From: Micromonospora sicca
Lineage (GTDB): Bacteria > Actinomycetota > Actinomycetes > Mycobacteriales > Micromonosporaceae
NCBI RefSeq assembly: GCF_003172935.1
Contig: NZ_QGKS01000485.1
Location: 1-44,443 of the forward strand
DNA: 44,443 nt
Reading direction: 5' to 3'
Each line of letters opens with the position of its first letter. Within the stretch, counting starts at the first letter, position 1. The notes beneath the pieces were generated by a model that was not told the DNA's origin, did no database searches, and saw only the letters and a program-made list of their open reading frames with translations. The position numbers and the translations under genes were made by a program. Positions 7,668 to 15,156 of the stretch are shown here, piece after piece.

Positions 7668-8827
7668 GCGGTCACCCCGGCGACCGACAGGTACCGGCGC
7701 ATCCGCTCGACCGCCAGGTCGGGGTCGAGCAGCAGGCCGGCGGCGTCGGCGAGGCGGAACGCCTGCACCAGGTGCGGCACGCTGCGGCCGCTGTGCAGCC
7801 CGCCGACCATGGTGAACCCGGGCTGGAAGCCGTTGAGCCAGGACAGGAACGCGATGCCGGTCTTGTAGTACTGCGTCGGCGGGGCGAAGACGTGCCGCGA
7901 CAGCGGCACGGTGGGGTCCAGGATCTCCCGGAAGCCCGCCCGGTCGCCGGCGTCGAGGCGCTGCAGCGCCGCCGACGCGGCCGGCGCGACCGCCGCGAAC
8001 GCGCCGAGCAGCGCGTGGCTGAACCGCCGGTCGTCGCCCGCGATCAGCTCCGGATAGTGGTAGTCGTCGCCGGTGTAGACGCGGACGGCCGCCGGCAGCA
8101 GCTCGCGCAGCCGGACCTCGCGGTCGGCGTCGAGCAGCGACACCTTGACGCCGTCGACGACGTCGGCGTGGGTCTGCACCAGCGACACGAAGGTCTTGGT
8201 CGCCGCGTCGAGGTCGGCCGAGCCCCAGTACCCGGCGAGCGCTGGGTCGAACATGTCGCCGAGCCAGTGCAGCACCACGGGCGCCGTGGTCTGCGACAGC
8301 ACCTGATCGTAGACGCGCAGGTAGTCGTCCGCGCCGGTGGCCAGGGCGGCGAGCTGCCGGCTGGCCATGACGACCGTGGTCGCGCCGCACTCCTGCACGA
8401 AGGCGACCTGCTCGGTGTACGCGGCGACCACCTCGTCCAGGCTGCGCGGCACGCCGGTCAGCTGGTCGGTGGCCGCCCCGGCGACGATCCGCCCGCCGCA
8501 CGCGGCGGCCTCGGCGGCGCTGCGCCGGATCAGCTCCCGGGTGGCCGCCCAGTCGAGCCCCATCCCGCGCTGCGCGGTGTCCATCGCCTCGGCGACGCCG
8601 AGCCCCCACGACCAGAGGTTGCGCCGTACGCCGAGGGTGGCGTCCCAGTCCAGCCGGGCGGGCCGGCCGGGGGCGTTGTCGGCGTACGGGTCGGCGACGA
8701 CGTGCGCGGCCGCGTACGCGATCCGGCTGCTCGCCGGCGCCGCGGGCCGCTGCCAACCGGCGGGCTCGCGCAGCGTCAGCCGCTCGGTGGCGCCGTCCGC
8801 GCCGGGCAGGGAGATGCTGGCGGTCAC
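7664..8827 (-). CDS. DUF993 family protein (dihydrodipicolinate synthase-like aldolase)
   Basis: The 387-residue protein matches my memory of the DUF993 family, a TIM-barrel group related to the DHDPS/NAL class I aldolases. Visible features are RIAYAAAHVVADPYADN, LDWDATLGVRRNLWSWGLGVAEAMDTAQRGMG, GVKVSLLDADREVRLR (a candidate Schiff-base Lys in GVKVS), VYTGDDYHYPELIAGD and the C-terminal GGLHSGRSVPHLVQAFRLADAAGLL. The GTG start at 8827 overlaps the upstream TGA (GTGA). The family almost always sits next to a Gfo/Idh oxidoreductase and a sugar isomerase, as here. I infer cleavage or rearrangement of a keto-sugar (acid) intermediate; I know of no confirmed activity for the family. Confidence 0.82.
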   Translation of the reverse strand: MTASISLPGADGATERLTLREPAGWQRPAAPASSRIAYAAAHVVADPYADNAPGRPARLDWDATLGVRRNLWSWGLGVAEAMDTAQRGMGLDWAATRELIRRSAAEAAACGGRIVAGAATDQLTGVPRSLDEVVAAYTEQVAFVQECGATTVVMASRQLAALATGADDYLRVYDQVLSQTTAPVVLHWLGDMFDPALAGYWGSADLDAATKTFVSLVQTHADVVDGVKVSLLDADREVRLRELLPAAVRVYTGDDYHYPELIAGDDRRFSHALLGAFAAVAPAASAALQRLDAGDRAGFREILDPTVPLSRHVFAPPTQYYKTGIAFLSWLNGFQPGFTMVGGLHSGRSVPHLVQAFRLADAAGLLLDPDLAVERMRRYLSVAGVTA

Positions 8828-9975
8828 AGGCCGATCTCCTCGATCTCGACCCGCCGTCCCTCCCGGGCCGAGCGGAGGCCGGCCTCGGCGAGCTGCACGC
8901 CGCGGACGCCGGCGAGGAAGTTCCACGGGAACGGCTCGTCCTCGACGACGTGCCGCAGGAACGCCTCCCACTGCACCTTGAAGCCGTTGTCGAAGTCCTC
9001 GTTGTCGGGGACGGTCTGCCACTGGGACCGGAAGTCCTCGGTGGCCGGCAGGTCCGGGTTCCACACCGGCATCGGCGTGGCGCCGCGGTGCTGGATGCGG
9101 CAGTCGCGCAGGCCGGCGACCGCGCTGCCGTGGGTGCCGTCGACCTGGAACTCGACCAGCTCGTCCCGGTACACCCGCACCGCCCAGGAGGAGTTGATCT
9201 GCGCGGTGATGCCACCGGCCAGCTCGAAGATGCCGTACGCGGCGTCGTCGGCGGTCGCCCGGTAGGTCTGGCCGTTCTCGTCGACGCGCTCGGGGATGTG
9301 GGTGGCGATGTGCGCGGTCACGGCGGTCACCGGGGCGAAGATCTGCTCCAGCACGTAGTGCCAGTGCGGGAACATGTCGACGACGATGCCGCCGCCGTCC
9401 TCGGTCCGGTAGTTCCAGCTCGGCCGCTGGGCGGTCTGCCAGTCACCCTCGAACACCCAGTAGCCGAACTCGCCGCGTACCGACAGGATCCGGCCGAAGA
9501 ACCCGCTGTCCACCAGCCGCTTGAGCTTGCGCAGCCCGGGGAGGAACAGCTTGTCCTGCACGACGCCGTTCTTGACGCCCTTCGCGGCGGCGAGCCGGGC
9601 GAGTTCCAGCGAACCGGTCAGCCCTTCGGCGAGGGGCTTCTCGGTGTAGATGTGCTTGCCGGCCTCGATGGCCGCCCGGATGGCCTTCTCCCGCTGCCCG
9701 GTGACCTGGGCGTCGAAGTAGATCTGGTGGGACTCGTCGGCGAGCGCGGCGTCCAGGTCCGTCGTGTACGAGGTCAGCCCGTGCCGGGCGGCGATCTCGG
9801 CGAGCCGGGCCTCGTTGCGGCCCACCAGGGTCAGCTCGGGCCAGATGCGGCTGCCGTCGCGGGCGGGCAGGCCGCCCTGCTCGCGGATGGCGAGCAGGGA
9901 CCGGACGAGGTGCTGCCGGTATCCCATCCGTCCGGTCACGCCGTTGAGGATGATCCCGATAGACGTGCGCTCCAC
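8824..9975 (-). CDS. Gfo/Idh/MocA family NAD(P)-dependent oxidoreductase
   Basis: The 383-residue protein has an N-terminal Rossmann fold (IILNGVTGRMGYRQ, residues 8-21), the family EKP motif at residues 112-114 (IYTEKPLAEG) and a C-terminal substrate domain with GGIVVDMFPHWHYVLEQI, where the D and H are the usual catalytic pair. The cofactor loop is GVTGRMG rather than the common GxGxxG, and there is an insertion (GGLPARDGSRIW) before strand 2; both recur in a subset of the family. Enzymes of this family oxidise a sugar or cyclitol hydroxyl, often at C3. Its stop overlaps the DUF993 start by four bases, and the ABC ATPase gene ends 25 bases upstream. It is the only NAD(P)-linked dehydrogenase in the operon, so it is probably the first intracellular step. 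Confidence 0.9.
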   Translation of the reverse strand: MERTSIGIILNGVTGRMGYRQHLVRSLLAIREQGGLPARDGSRIWPELTLVGRNEARLAEIAARHGLTSYTTDLDAALADESHQIYFDAQVTGQREKAIRAAIEAGKHIYTEKPLAEGLTGSLELARLAAAKGVKNGVVQDKLFLPGLRKLKRLVDSGFFGRILSVRGEFGYWVFEGDWQTAQRPSWNYRTEDGGGIVVDMFPHWHYVLEQIFAPVTAVTAHIATHIPERVDENGQTYRATADDAAYGIFELAGGITAQINSSWAVRVYRDELVEFQVDGTHGSAVAGLRDCRIQHRGATPMPVWNPDLPATEDFRSQWQTVPDNEDFDNGFKVQWEAFLRHVVEDEPFPWNFLAGVRGVQLAEAGLRSAREGRRVEIEEIGL

Positions 9976-10000
9976 GTGTGTGTCCTTCCAGGTCCGGTGG

Positions 10001-10831
10001 TTATTCGGCGGTCGTCGTCGCTCCGAGCAGATCCCGGATGCGGCCCGTGGCGCGGGCGAACTCCGGCGCGGCCATGGTCTGCCCGTAGTCCCGCTCGACC
10101 GGCAGGTCGACGTTGATGACCTCGGCGACGGTGCCGGGGCGAGGGGTCATGACGATCACCCGGTCGGCCAGGTAGACGGCCTCCGCGATGGAGTGGGTGA
10201 CCAGCAGCACGGTCGTGCCGGTCTCCCGCCAGATCCGGCGCAGCTCGACGTTCATCTGCTCGCGAGTGAGCGCGTCGAGCGCGCCGAACGGCTCGTCCAT
10301 GAGCAGCACCGGGGGGCGGTGCAGCAGCGCGCGGCACAGGGCCACCCGCTGCTGCATCCCGCCGGACAGCTCGTTCGGGTACGCGTCCTCGAAGCCGGTC
10401 AGGCCGGTCATCGCGATCAGTTCCTCGACGCGCTGTCGTGCCTGGGTCTTCGGCATCCGGCGCATCTCGGCCTGGATCAGGATGTTGCGCCGCGCCGTGC
10501 GCCACTCCAGCAGGGCGGCCCGCTGGAAGACGTACCCGATGTCGCGCCGCGGCCCCCGGACCTCCTCGCCGTGCAGCCGCACCTGGCCGGACGAGGGCCG
10601 CAGCAGGCCGGACACCAGCTTCAGCAGGGTCGACTTGCCGCAGCCGGAGGCGCCGACGATCGAGACGAACTCGCCCGGTTCGATGCGCAGCGAGACGTCG
10701 GTGAGCGCCGTGACGTCCTTCTTCTTGGTGTGGAAGCGGACGGCGACCTGGTCGATGTCGACCGCGGCGCCGGTCGCCGTGGCGTCCGTGGGCCGCTGCA
10801 TGGCGGTGTTTCCGACCGTCATCGAGGTCAT
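10001..10831 (-). CDS. ABC transporter ATP-binding protein, nitrate/sulfonate/taurine type
   Basis: This 276-residue ATPase has all nucleotide-binding motifs: Walker A GASGCGKST (60-68), Q-loop at Q103 (YVFQRAALLEWRT), signature LSGGM (155-159), Walker B LLMDEP (176-181) with FGALD, and the H-loop His near 213 (LLVTHS). The FQ-x-LLEWRT region is typical of the SsuB/TauB/ThiZ group. It powers import with the permease and binding protein encoded upstream; its ATG overlaps the binding-protein stop by four bases (ATGA). The whole transporter is co-transcribed with sugar-catabolic enzymes, which is not the usual setting for this importer class. Confidence 0.93.
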   Translation of the reverse strand: MTSMTVGNTAMQRPTDATATGAAVDIDQVAVRFHTKKKDVTALTDVSLRIEPGEFVSIVGASGCGKSTLLKLVSGLLRPSSGQVRLHGEEVRGPRRDIGYVFQRAALLEWRTARRNILIQAEMRRMPKTQARQRVEELIAMTGLTGFEDAYPNELSGGMQQRVALCRALLHRPPVLLMDEPFGALDALTREQMNVELRRIWRETGTTVLLVTHSIAEAVYLADRVIVMTPRPGTVAEVINVDLPVERDYGQTMAAPEFARATGRIRDLLGATTTAE

Positions 10832-11844
10832 CCCTTCGGCGCGAAGCTCGCGTCCCAGTAGGTCGCCGGCGACTCCGCCTTGGTGATGACACCGGCGTCG
10901 GCGAAGACGCCGATGGTCTTGTTCCAGTCGGACTCGTCGTTGACGCCCGGGGCCTGGCCCTTGGTGGCGTCGGTGTGCAGCAGCTGGAGCGTGGCGTTGA
11001 ACTGGTCGGTGAGGACCTTCGTCGAGGGAAGCTGCTGCGAGGCGCCCTGCATGGCCTCCACCGCGCCGCTCGGGTTGCCCTGGGCGGCGGACCAGGCCTC
11101 GCTGCTGGCCGCGACCATCCGCTTGACCAGGTCCTTCTTGCCGTTGATCGTGTCGCCCGAGGCGAGCAGGCCGTTGCTGTAGAAGGTCAGGCCGTGCTCG
11201 GCGAACTTGAGGTAGGAGACCGGCTTGCCGGCCTTTTCCTGCATCGTCGGCCCCTGGTCGGTGGCGAAGCCGAGCAGCGCGTCGGTCTTGCCCGACATGA
11301 CGGCGGCCATCTTCCCGGCGGGGTCGGTGTTCTGCAGGGTGACGTCGGTCGGGCTCATGCCGTTGGCCTTGAGGAAGGCCGGGAAGGTCTTGCTCAGCGC
11401 GTCGCCGGCGGTGGATGCGATGGTCTTGCCCTTGAGGTCGGCGGGCGAGCTGATGTTCTTGTCGCTGAAGAACTGCACCGACGACGGGGTCGTCTGGAGG
11501 AACACCCCGACGCTCTTGACGTTCATCCCCTGGCTCACGGCGGACAGCAGTGCGGGCGTGTCGGCCCAGCCGAAGTCGGTCTGACCGGCGGCGGTGGCCT
11601 GGACGGTCTTCTGCGAGCCCTGGCCGGCCTGGATGGTCAGGTCGATGCCGTGCTTGGCGAAAATGCCCTGCTTCTTGCCGAAGTAGAACGGCGCGTGTTC
11701 ACCGTAGGGGTACCAGTTGAGAGTCAGGGTGACCTTGTCGAGGCCCTGGGCGTTCTTGGCCTGCTCGCCCGAGTCCGAGCCGCAGCCGGCGGCGACCAGC
11801 AACAGCGCCGGCATGAGCGCGGCGGCGAGGGTGCGCAACTTCAT
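10828..11844 (-). CDS. NMT1/THI5-like ABC transporter substrate-binding lipoprotein
   Basis: The 338-residue product has a lipoprotein signal with lipobox VAAGC (Cys21), giving an extracytoplasmic lipid-anchored binding protein. The mature protein begins with VTLTLNWYPYGEHAPFYFGKKQGIFAKHGIDL, the hallmark of NMT1/THI5-like periplasmic proteins that bind pyrimidine-type thiamine precursors, sulfonates, riboflavin-like compounds and similar ligands. ADTPALLSAVSQG and FFSDKNISSPADLKGKTIA are further family segments. It lies 16 bases after the permease gene and overlaps the ATPase gene by four bases. The ligand is unknown; the operon context argues for a sugar-derived or cyclic compound rather than a vitamin. 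No thiamine-pyrophosphate riboswitch is visible upstream. Confidence 0.92.
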   Translation of the reverse strand: MKLRTLAAALMPALLLVAAGCGSDSGEQAKNAQGLDKVTLTLNWYPYGEHAPFYFGKKQGIFAKHGIDLTIQAGQGSQKTVQATAAGQTDFGWADTPALLSAVSQGMNVKSVGVFLQTTPSSVQFFSDKNISSPADLKGKTIASTAGDALSKTFPAFLKANGMSPTDVTLQNTDPAGKMAAVMSGKTDALLGFATDQGPTMQEKAGKPVSYLKFAEHGLTFYSNGLLASGDTINGKKDLVKRMVAASSEAWSAAQGNPSGAVEAMQGASQQLPSTKVLTDQFNATLQLLHTDATKGQAPGVNDESDWNKTIGVFADAGVITKAESPATYWDASFAPKG

Positions 11845-11860
11845 GCGAGGTTTCTCCTAT

Positions 11861-12739
11861 TCAGAGCGACGTCGTAACGGCGTCGGTACGGCGGCTTGCG
11901 TGCCAGGGAAGGACGAAGTACTCGAGCAGTTCCACGACCACGAACAGGACCACGCCGAGCAGCGACATGATGAGCAGCCCGGCGAAGAGCATGGGGGTGT
12001 CGAGGTTGCCGTTGGCCTGGAGGATGACGTAGCCGAGGCCCTCGTTGGCGCCGACGAACTCGCCCACCACCGCGCCGGTGACGGCCATCGTCGCGGCGAC
12101 CTTGAGGCCGGCGAACAGGTGCGGCAGCGCGGCGGGGAACCGGATCTTCCGGAAGGTCTGGGCGGGACCCGCGCCCATCGTGGCCGACAGTTGCAGCATC
12201 TCGGGGTCGATCGACTTCAGGCCGGTGACCGTCGAGATGACGATGGGGAAGAAGGCCATCAGGACCGCGACGACGATCTTCGGCGTGAGCCCGAAGCCCA
12301 GCCAGACGATGAACAGCGGCGCGATGGCGATCTTCGGGATGACCTGCGCGAACAGCAGAAGGGGGTAGAGACTCTTCTCGATCGTGGGGGAGTACACCAT
12401 GACGACGGCGGACAGCACACCGACCGCGATCGCGATCGCGAAGCCCAGCACCGTCTCATAGCTGGTGATCCAGGTGTGGTGCGCGAAGTAGCCCGACTGG
12501 GCCAGGACGACGTCCAGCGTCCTGCCGGGCGAGGGAACCAGGTACGGCTTGACGAGGTTCGCGGCGGTCACCGCCCACCAGACGACGAAGATCGCCACGA
12601 GGACGGCGGCCGGGCGCCAGGTCTTGCGGACGAACCGGGCCACGGTCGTCCCCGCCCCGGCCGGGCGGCGCGCGGTCGACGTGGGACCGCTGGGGGAAGC
12701 CGGCCGCTCCCGTTGCTCGATGGTGCTCTGCGCGGCCAT
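11861..12739 (-). CDS. ABC transporter permease (BPD, SsuC/TauC type)
   Basis: The 292-residue protein has a cytoplasmic N-tail of about 40 residues, then about six membrane segments, starting near AAVLVAIFVVWWAVTA and ending near MSLLGVVLFVVVELLEYFV. The inner-membrane EAA-type coupling loop is visible at GEFVGANEGLGYVI, and the LPHLFAGLKVAA segment precedes it. It forms the membrane channel with the ATPase and lipoprotein encoded downstream. The ATG at 12739 follows GGAGGG closely and is preferred over the long in-frame extension to 13129, which overlaps the divergent LacI-2 gene. It is the first gene of the seven-gene operon; the double LacI-type operator lies about 100 bases upstream. Confidence 0.92.
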   Translation of the reverse strand: MAAQSTIEQRERPASPSGPTSTARRPAGAGTTVARFVRKTWRPAAVLVAIFVVWWAVTAANLVKPYLVPSPGRTLDVVLAQSGYFAHHTWITSYETVLGFAIAIAVGVLSAVVMVYSPTIEKSLYPLLLFAQVIPKIAIAPLFIVWLGFGLTPKIVVAVLMAFFPIVISTVTGLKSIDPEMLQLSATMGAGPAQTFRKIRFPAALPHLFAGLKVAATMAVTGAVVGEFVGANEGLGYVILQANGNLDTPMLFAGLLIMSLLGVVLFVVVELLEYFVLPWHASRRTDAVTTSL

Positions 12740-12837
12740 GACCCTCCGTTCTCCCTGGCTGGCCGGCGATCCCGGGTTCACAGCCGCTGGGTAGGCGCGT
12801 GCCGTCGGCGAGCCGGGGAGGGGGATCCGCCCGGCCC

Positions 12838-12864
12838 TGAATGCGCTTTCAGTAAGCGCTTTCA
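12838..12864. promoter_or_regulatory. Tandem LacI-type operators between the divergent operons
   Basis: Two GCGC-centred imperfect palindromes stand in tandem: TGAATGCGCTTTCA (12838-12851) and AGTAAGCGCTTTCA (12851-12864), centres 13 bp apart. The second contains the AAGCGCTT core found twice upstream of LacI-1. They lie between the LacI-2 gene (starts 12924) and the catabolic/transport operon (starts 12739), so they can control both. A plausible LacI-2 promoter (TTTCAG 12847-12852, TACGGT 12871-12876) overlaps the second site. Confidence 0.85.
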
Positions 12865-12923
12865 GGCTGCTACGGTAACCACGCCGAAATAATCCGGTCA
12901 AGAACTTCCGCAGGGGAGACTCG

Positions 12924-13952
12924 ATGCAGCCACGGACGCACGTGACGTTGGAGGACGTGGCCAGAGCCGCCGACGTCTCGCTCGCCACGGCCTCCCGGGC
13001 ACTCAACGGCACCCGGGTGACCCCGCACCTGCGCGACCGGGTGCTGGCGGCGGCCGAGCAGCTGGCGTACACGCCGAACGCGCACGCCCGGGCCCTCGCC
13101 GGCGCCTCCCACCGCACCGTCGGCGTCATCTGCCACGACGTCAGCGACCCCTACTTCGCCGCCGTGGCCGGCGGGGTCATGCGGGTCGCCGGGGACAACG
13201 ACCTGCTGGTGATGCTGGCCAGCACGTTCCGCGACCCGGAACGCGAGATCGCATACGTGTCGATGCTGCGCGCCGAGCGGGCCCCCGCCATCCTGCTCAT
13301 CGGTTCCGGCTTCGAGGACCCCCGGTGGGAACGGGCCCTCGAAGCCGAGCTGAAGCCCTACCTCGACGGCGGAGGCCGCGTCGCGGTGGTCAGCAGGCAC
13401 CGCAGCCTGCGCGTCGACAGCGTCCTGCCGGAGAACCGGGCCGGGGCCGCCGCCATGGCCCGCGCGCTGCTCGAACTGGGACACCGCCGGTTCGCGGTCC
13501 TCACCGGCCCCCCGATGCTGACCACGGTCGCCGACCGGCTCGGCGGGTTCCGCGACGAGCTCAAGAAGGCCGGCGTGACCCTGGCCGTCACCGACATCGT
13601 CGAGGGCCCCTTCACCCGCGACGGCGGCTACGGCGCGATGAGCGAGCTGCTGGCCCGCGGGCTGGAGGCCACCTGCGTGTTCGCGCTGACCGACGTGATG
13701 GCCATCGGCGCCTGCGCCGCCCTGCGCGACCACGGCCTGTCCGTGCCGAACGACGTGTCCGTCGCCGGTTTCGACGACATCCCCGCCGTCCGCGACCTCA
13801 CCCCGCCGCTGACTACGGTGGCGCTACCGCTGCAGCAGCTCGGCGAGAAGGCGATGGAACTCGCGCTCACCGAGAACACCGGGCGGCGCCGCCGGATCCA
13901 CCGGATGGGCGGCGAGGTGGTCATCCGAGCCAGCACCGCCAAGCTCACCTGA
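12924..13952 (+). CDS. LacI-family transcriptional repressor (LacI-2)
   Basis: The 342-residue regulator has the N-terminal helix-turn-helix TLEDVARAADVSLATASRALNG (about residues 9-30) and a full LacI effector domain ending in VAGFDDIPAVRDLTPPLTTV. AGGGGAG precedes the ATG. It is divergent from the transporter/catabolic operon and is followed 29 bases later by the enolase-superfamily gene, so it probably represses both from the double operator. Sequence blocks shared with LacI-1 (GSGFEDPRWE/GSGYDDPRIE, GGRVAVVSRH/GGRVAVIGRH, LLELGHRR, LTTVADRL) show that the two are paralogues, probably responding to related ligands and possibly cross-binding each other's sites. Confidence 0.94.
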   Translation: MQPRTHVTLEDVARAADVSLATASRALNGTRVTPHLRDRVLAAAEQLAYTPNAHARALAGASHRTVGVICHDVSDPYFAAVAGGVMRVAGDNDLLVMLASTFRDPEREIAYVSMLRAERAPAILLIGSGFEDPRWERALEAELKPYLDGGGRVAVVSRHRSLRVDSVLPENRAGAAAMARALLELGHRRFAVLTGPPMLTTVADRLGGFRDELKKAGVTLAVTDIVEGPFTRDGGYGAMSELLARGLEATCVFALTDVMAIGACAALRDHGLSVPNDVSVAGFDDIPAVRDLTPPLTTVALPLQQLGEKAMELALTENTGRRRRIHRMGGEVVIRASTAKLT

Positions 13953-13981
13953 CGACGACCTCCGCACCGAAAGGCGGCTCC

Positions 13982-15148
13982 GTGACCCTTCCCGCCACCG
14001 TGCTGGCCGGACTGACGATCGACTCCGTCGAGACGTACGCCGTCGCCCTGCCCACCGTGCGCTCCTTCGGCGTGTCCGGCGGGTCGGTCGCGGTCGCCGG
14101 CACCCCCAGCATCCGCGTCCTGGTGAAGGTCAGCGCCGACGGCGTCACCGGCTGGGGTGAGGCGACACCCATCCCGGCCTGGACCTACGAGACCGCGGAA
14201 TCCATCGTCACCACCATCGACCGTTACCTGGCGCCGGCGGTCCTCGGCCGCCCCTGCTGGGACCTCGACGGGGTGACCACCGCCTTCGACCGGGCCGTCA
14301 ACCGCGGCTTCACCATCGGGGCGCCCCTGGCCAAGTGCGCCGTCGACGTCGCGCTGCACGACCTGCTCGGCCGGGCGCTCGGCGTGCCGGTCGGGATGCT
14401 GTGGGGCCAGCGCCGCCGGGAGACCATCGCGTTGGGCTGGATCGTCTCCGGGCAGACCGCCGGTGAGGTCGCCGACTGCGTGGCGGAGGGACACGCCCTC
14501 GGATACCGGGCCTTCAAGGTGAAGGTCGGGCTGCACACCGAGGCCGAGGACGTGGCCGTGGTGCGCGCGGTCCGGGCCGCCGCGCCGGACGCCGCGCTGT
14601 GGGTGGACGCCAACCAGGGGTACACCGTCGACGCCGCCCTGCGGGTGGCCCGCCGCCTGGCCGACCTGGACGTCACCACGTTCGAGCAGCCGTTGCCCGC
14701 CAACGACATCGCCGGGCTGCGGCGGCTGCGGGACGCGTCGCCGGTGCCGGTGGCGCTCGACGAGAGCCTGCGCCATCCCAGCGACCTGGCCACCTTCGTC
14801 AAGCTGGACGCGGTGGACGTCGCCATCGCGAAGGTGCAGCGCAGCGGCGGCCTGACCCTGTCGCGCCGGCTCTGCGCGCTCGCCGAGGACAGCGGGGTAC
14901 GGCTGATGGGATCCGGGCTCACCGACTCCGACCTCGGCCTCGCCGCCTCGCTGCACCTGTTCTCGGCGTACGGCATCGACACGCCCGTGGACCTCAACGG
15001 ACGCCAGTTCGTGACCTCGTCGTACGCCACGGGCGCGACCGTCGAGGTCGGCGACGGGGTCGCCCGGGTACCGACCGGCCCCGGACTCGGCGTGGACGTC
15101 GACGAGTCGGTGGTGCGGGACCTCGCCGTGAACGTGCTGAACAGGTAG
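13982..15148 (+). CDS. Enolase-superfamily enzyme, muconate cycloisomerase (MLE) subgroup-like
   Basis: The 388-residue protein carries the complete catalytic set of the MLE subgroup: K179-x-K181 (AFKVKVG), metal ligands D209 (WVDANQGY), E235 (FEQPLP) and D260 (VALDES), and the opposite-face lysine K284 (AIAKVQRSGG). The N-terminal capping domain reads SVETYAVALPTVRSFGVSGGS. The subgroup includes cycloisomerases, racemases/epimerases, o-succinylbenzoate synthase and some acid-sugar enzymes, all of which abstract a proton alpha to a carboxylate. In this setting a sugar-acid or lactone substrate is likely, but the specificity cannot be called. The GTG start at 13982 follows AAAGGCGG. It is co-directional with LacI-2 and ends eight bases before a convergent gene. 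Confidence 0.9.
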   Translation: MTLPATVLAGLTIDSVETYAVALPTVRSFGVSGGSVAVAGTPSIRVLVKVSADGVTGWGEATPIPAWTYETAESIVTTIDRYLAPAVLGRPCWDLDGVTTAFDRAVNRGFTIGAPLAKCAVDVALHDLLGRALGVPVGMLWGQRRRETIALGWIVSGQTAGEVADCVAEGHALGYRAFKVKVGLHTEAEDVAVVRAVRAAAPDAALWVDANQGYTVDAALRVARRLADLDVTTFEQPLPANDIAGLRRLRDASPVPVALDESLRHPSDLATFVKLDAVDVAIAKVQRSGGLTLSRRLCALAEDSGVRLMGSGLTDSDLGLAASLHLFSAYGIDTPVDLNGRQFVTSSYATGATVEVGDGVARVPTGPGLGVDVDESVVRDLAVNVLNR

Positions 15149-15156
15149 CCGGCCGG

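Noticed and set aside
10828..12739. Thiamine-type riboswitch for the NMT1-like transporter
   Set aside because: The short gaps (16 bases or less) between the transporter genes and the region upstream of the permease hold LacI sites, but I see no conserved THI-element motifs.
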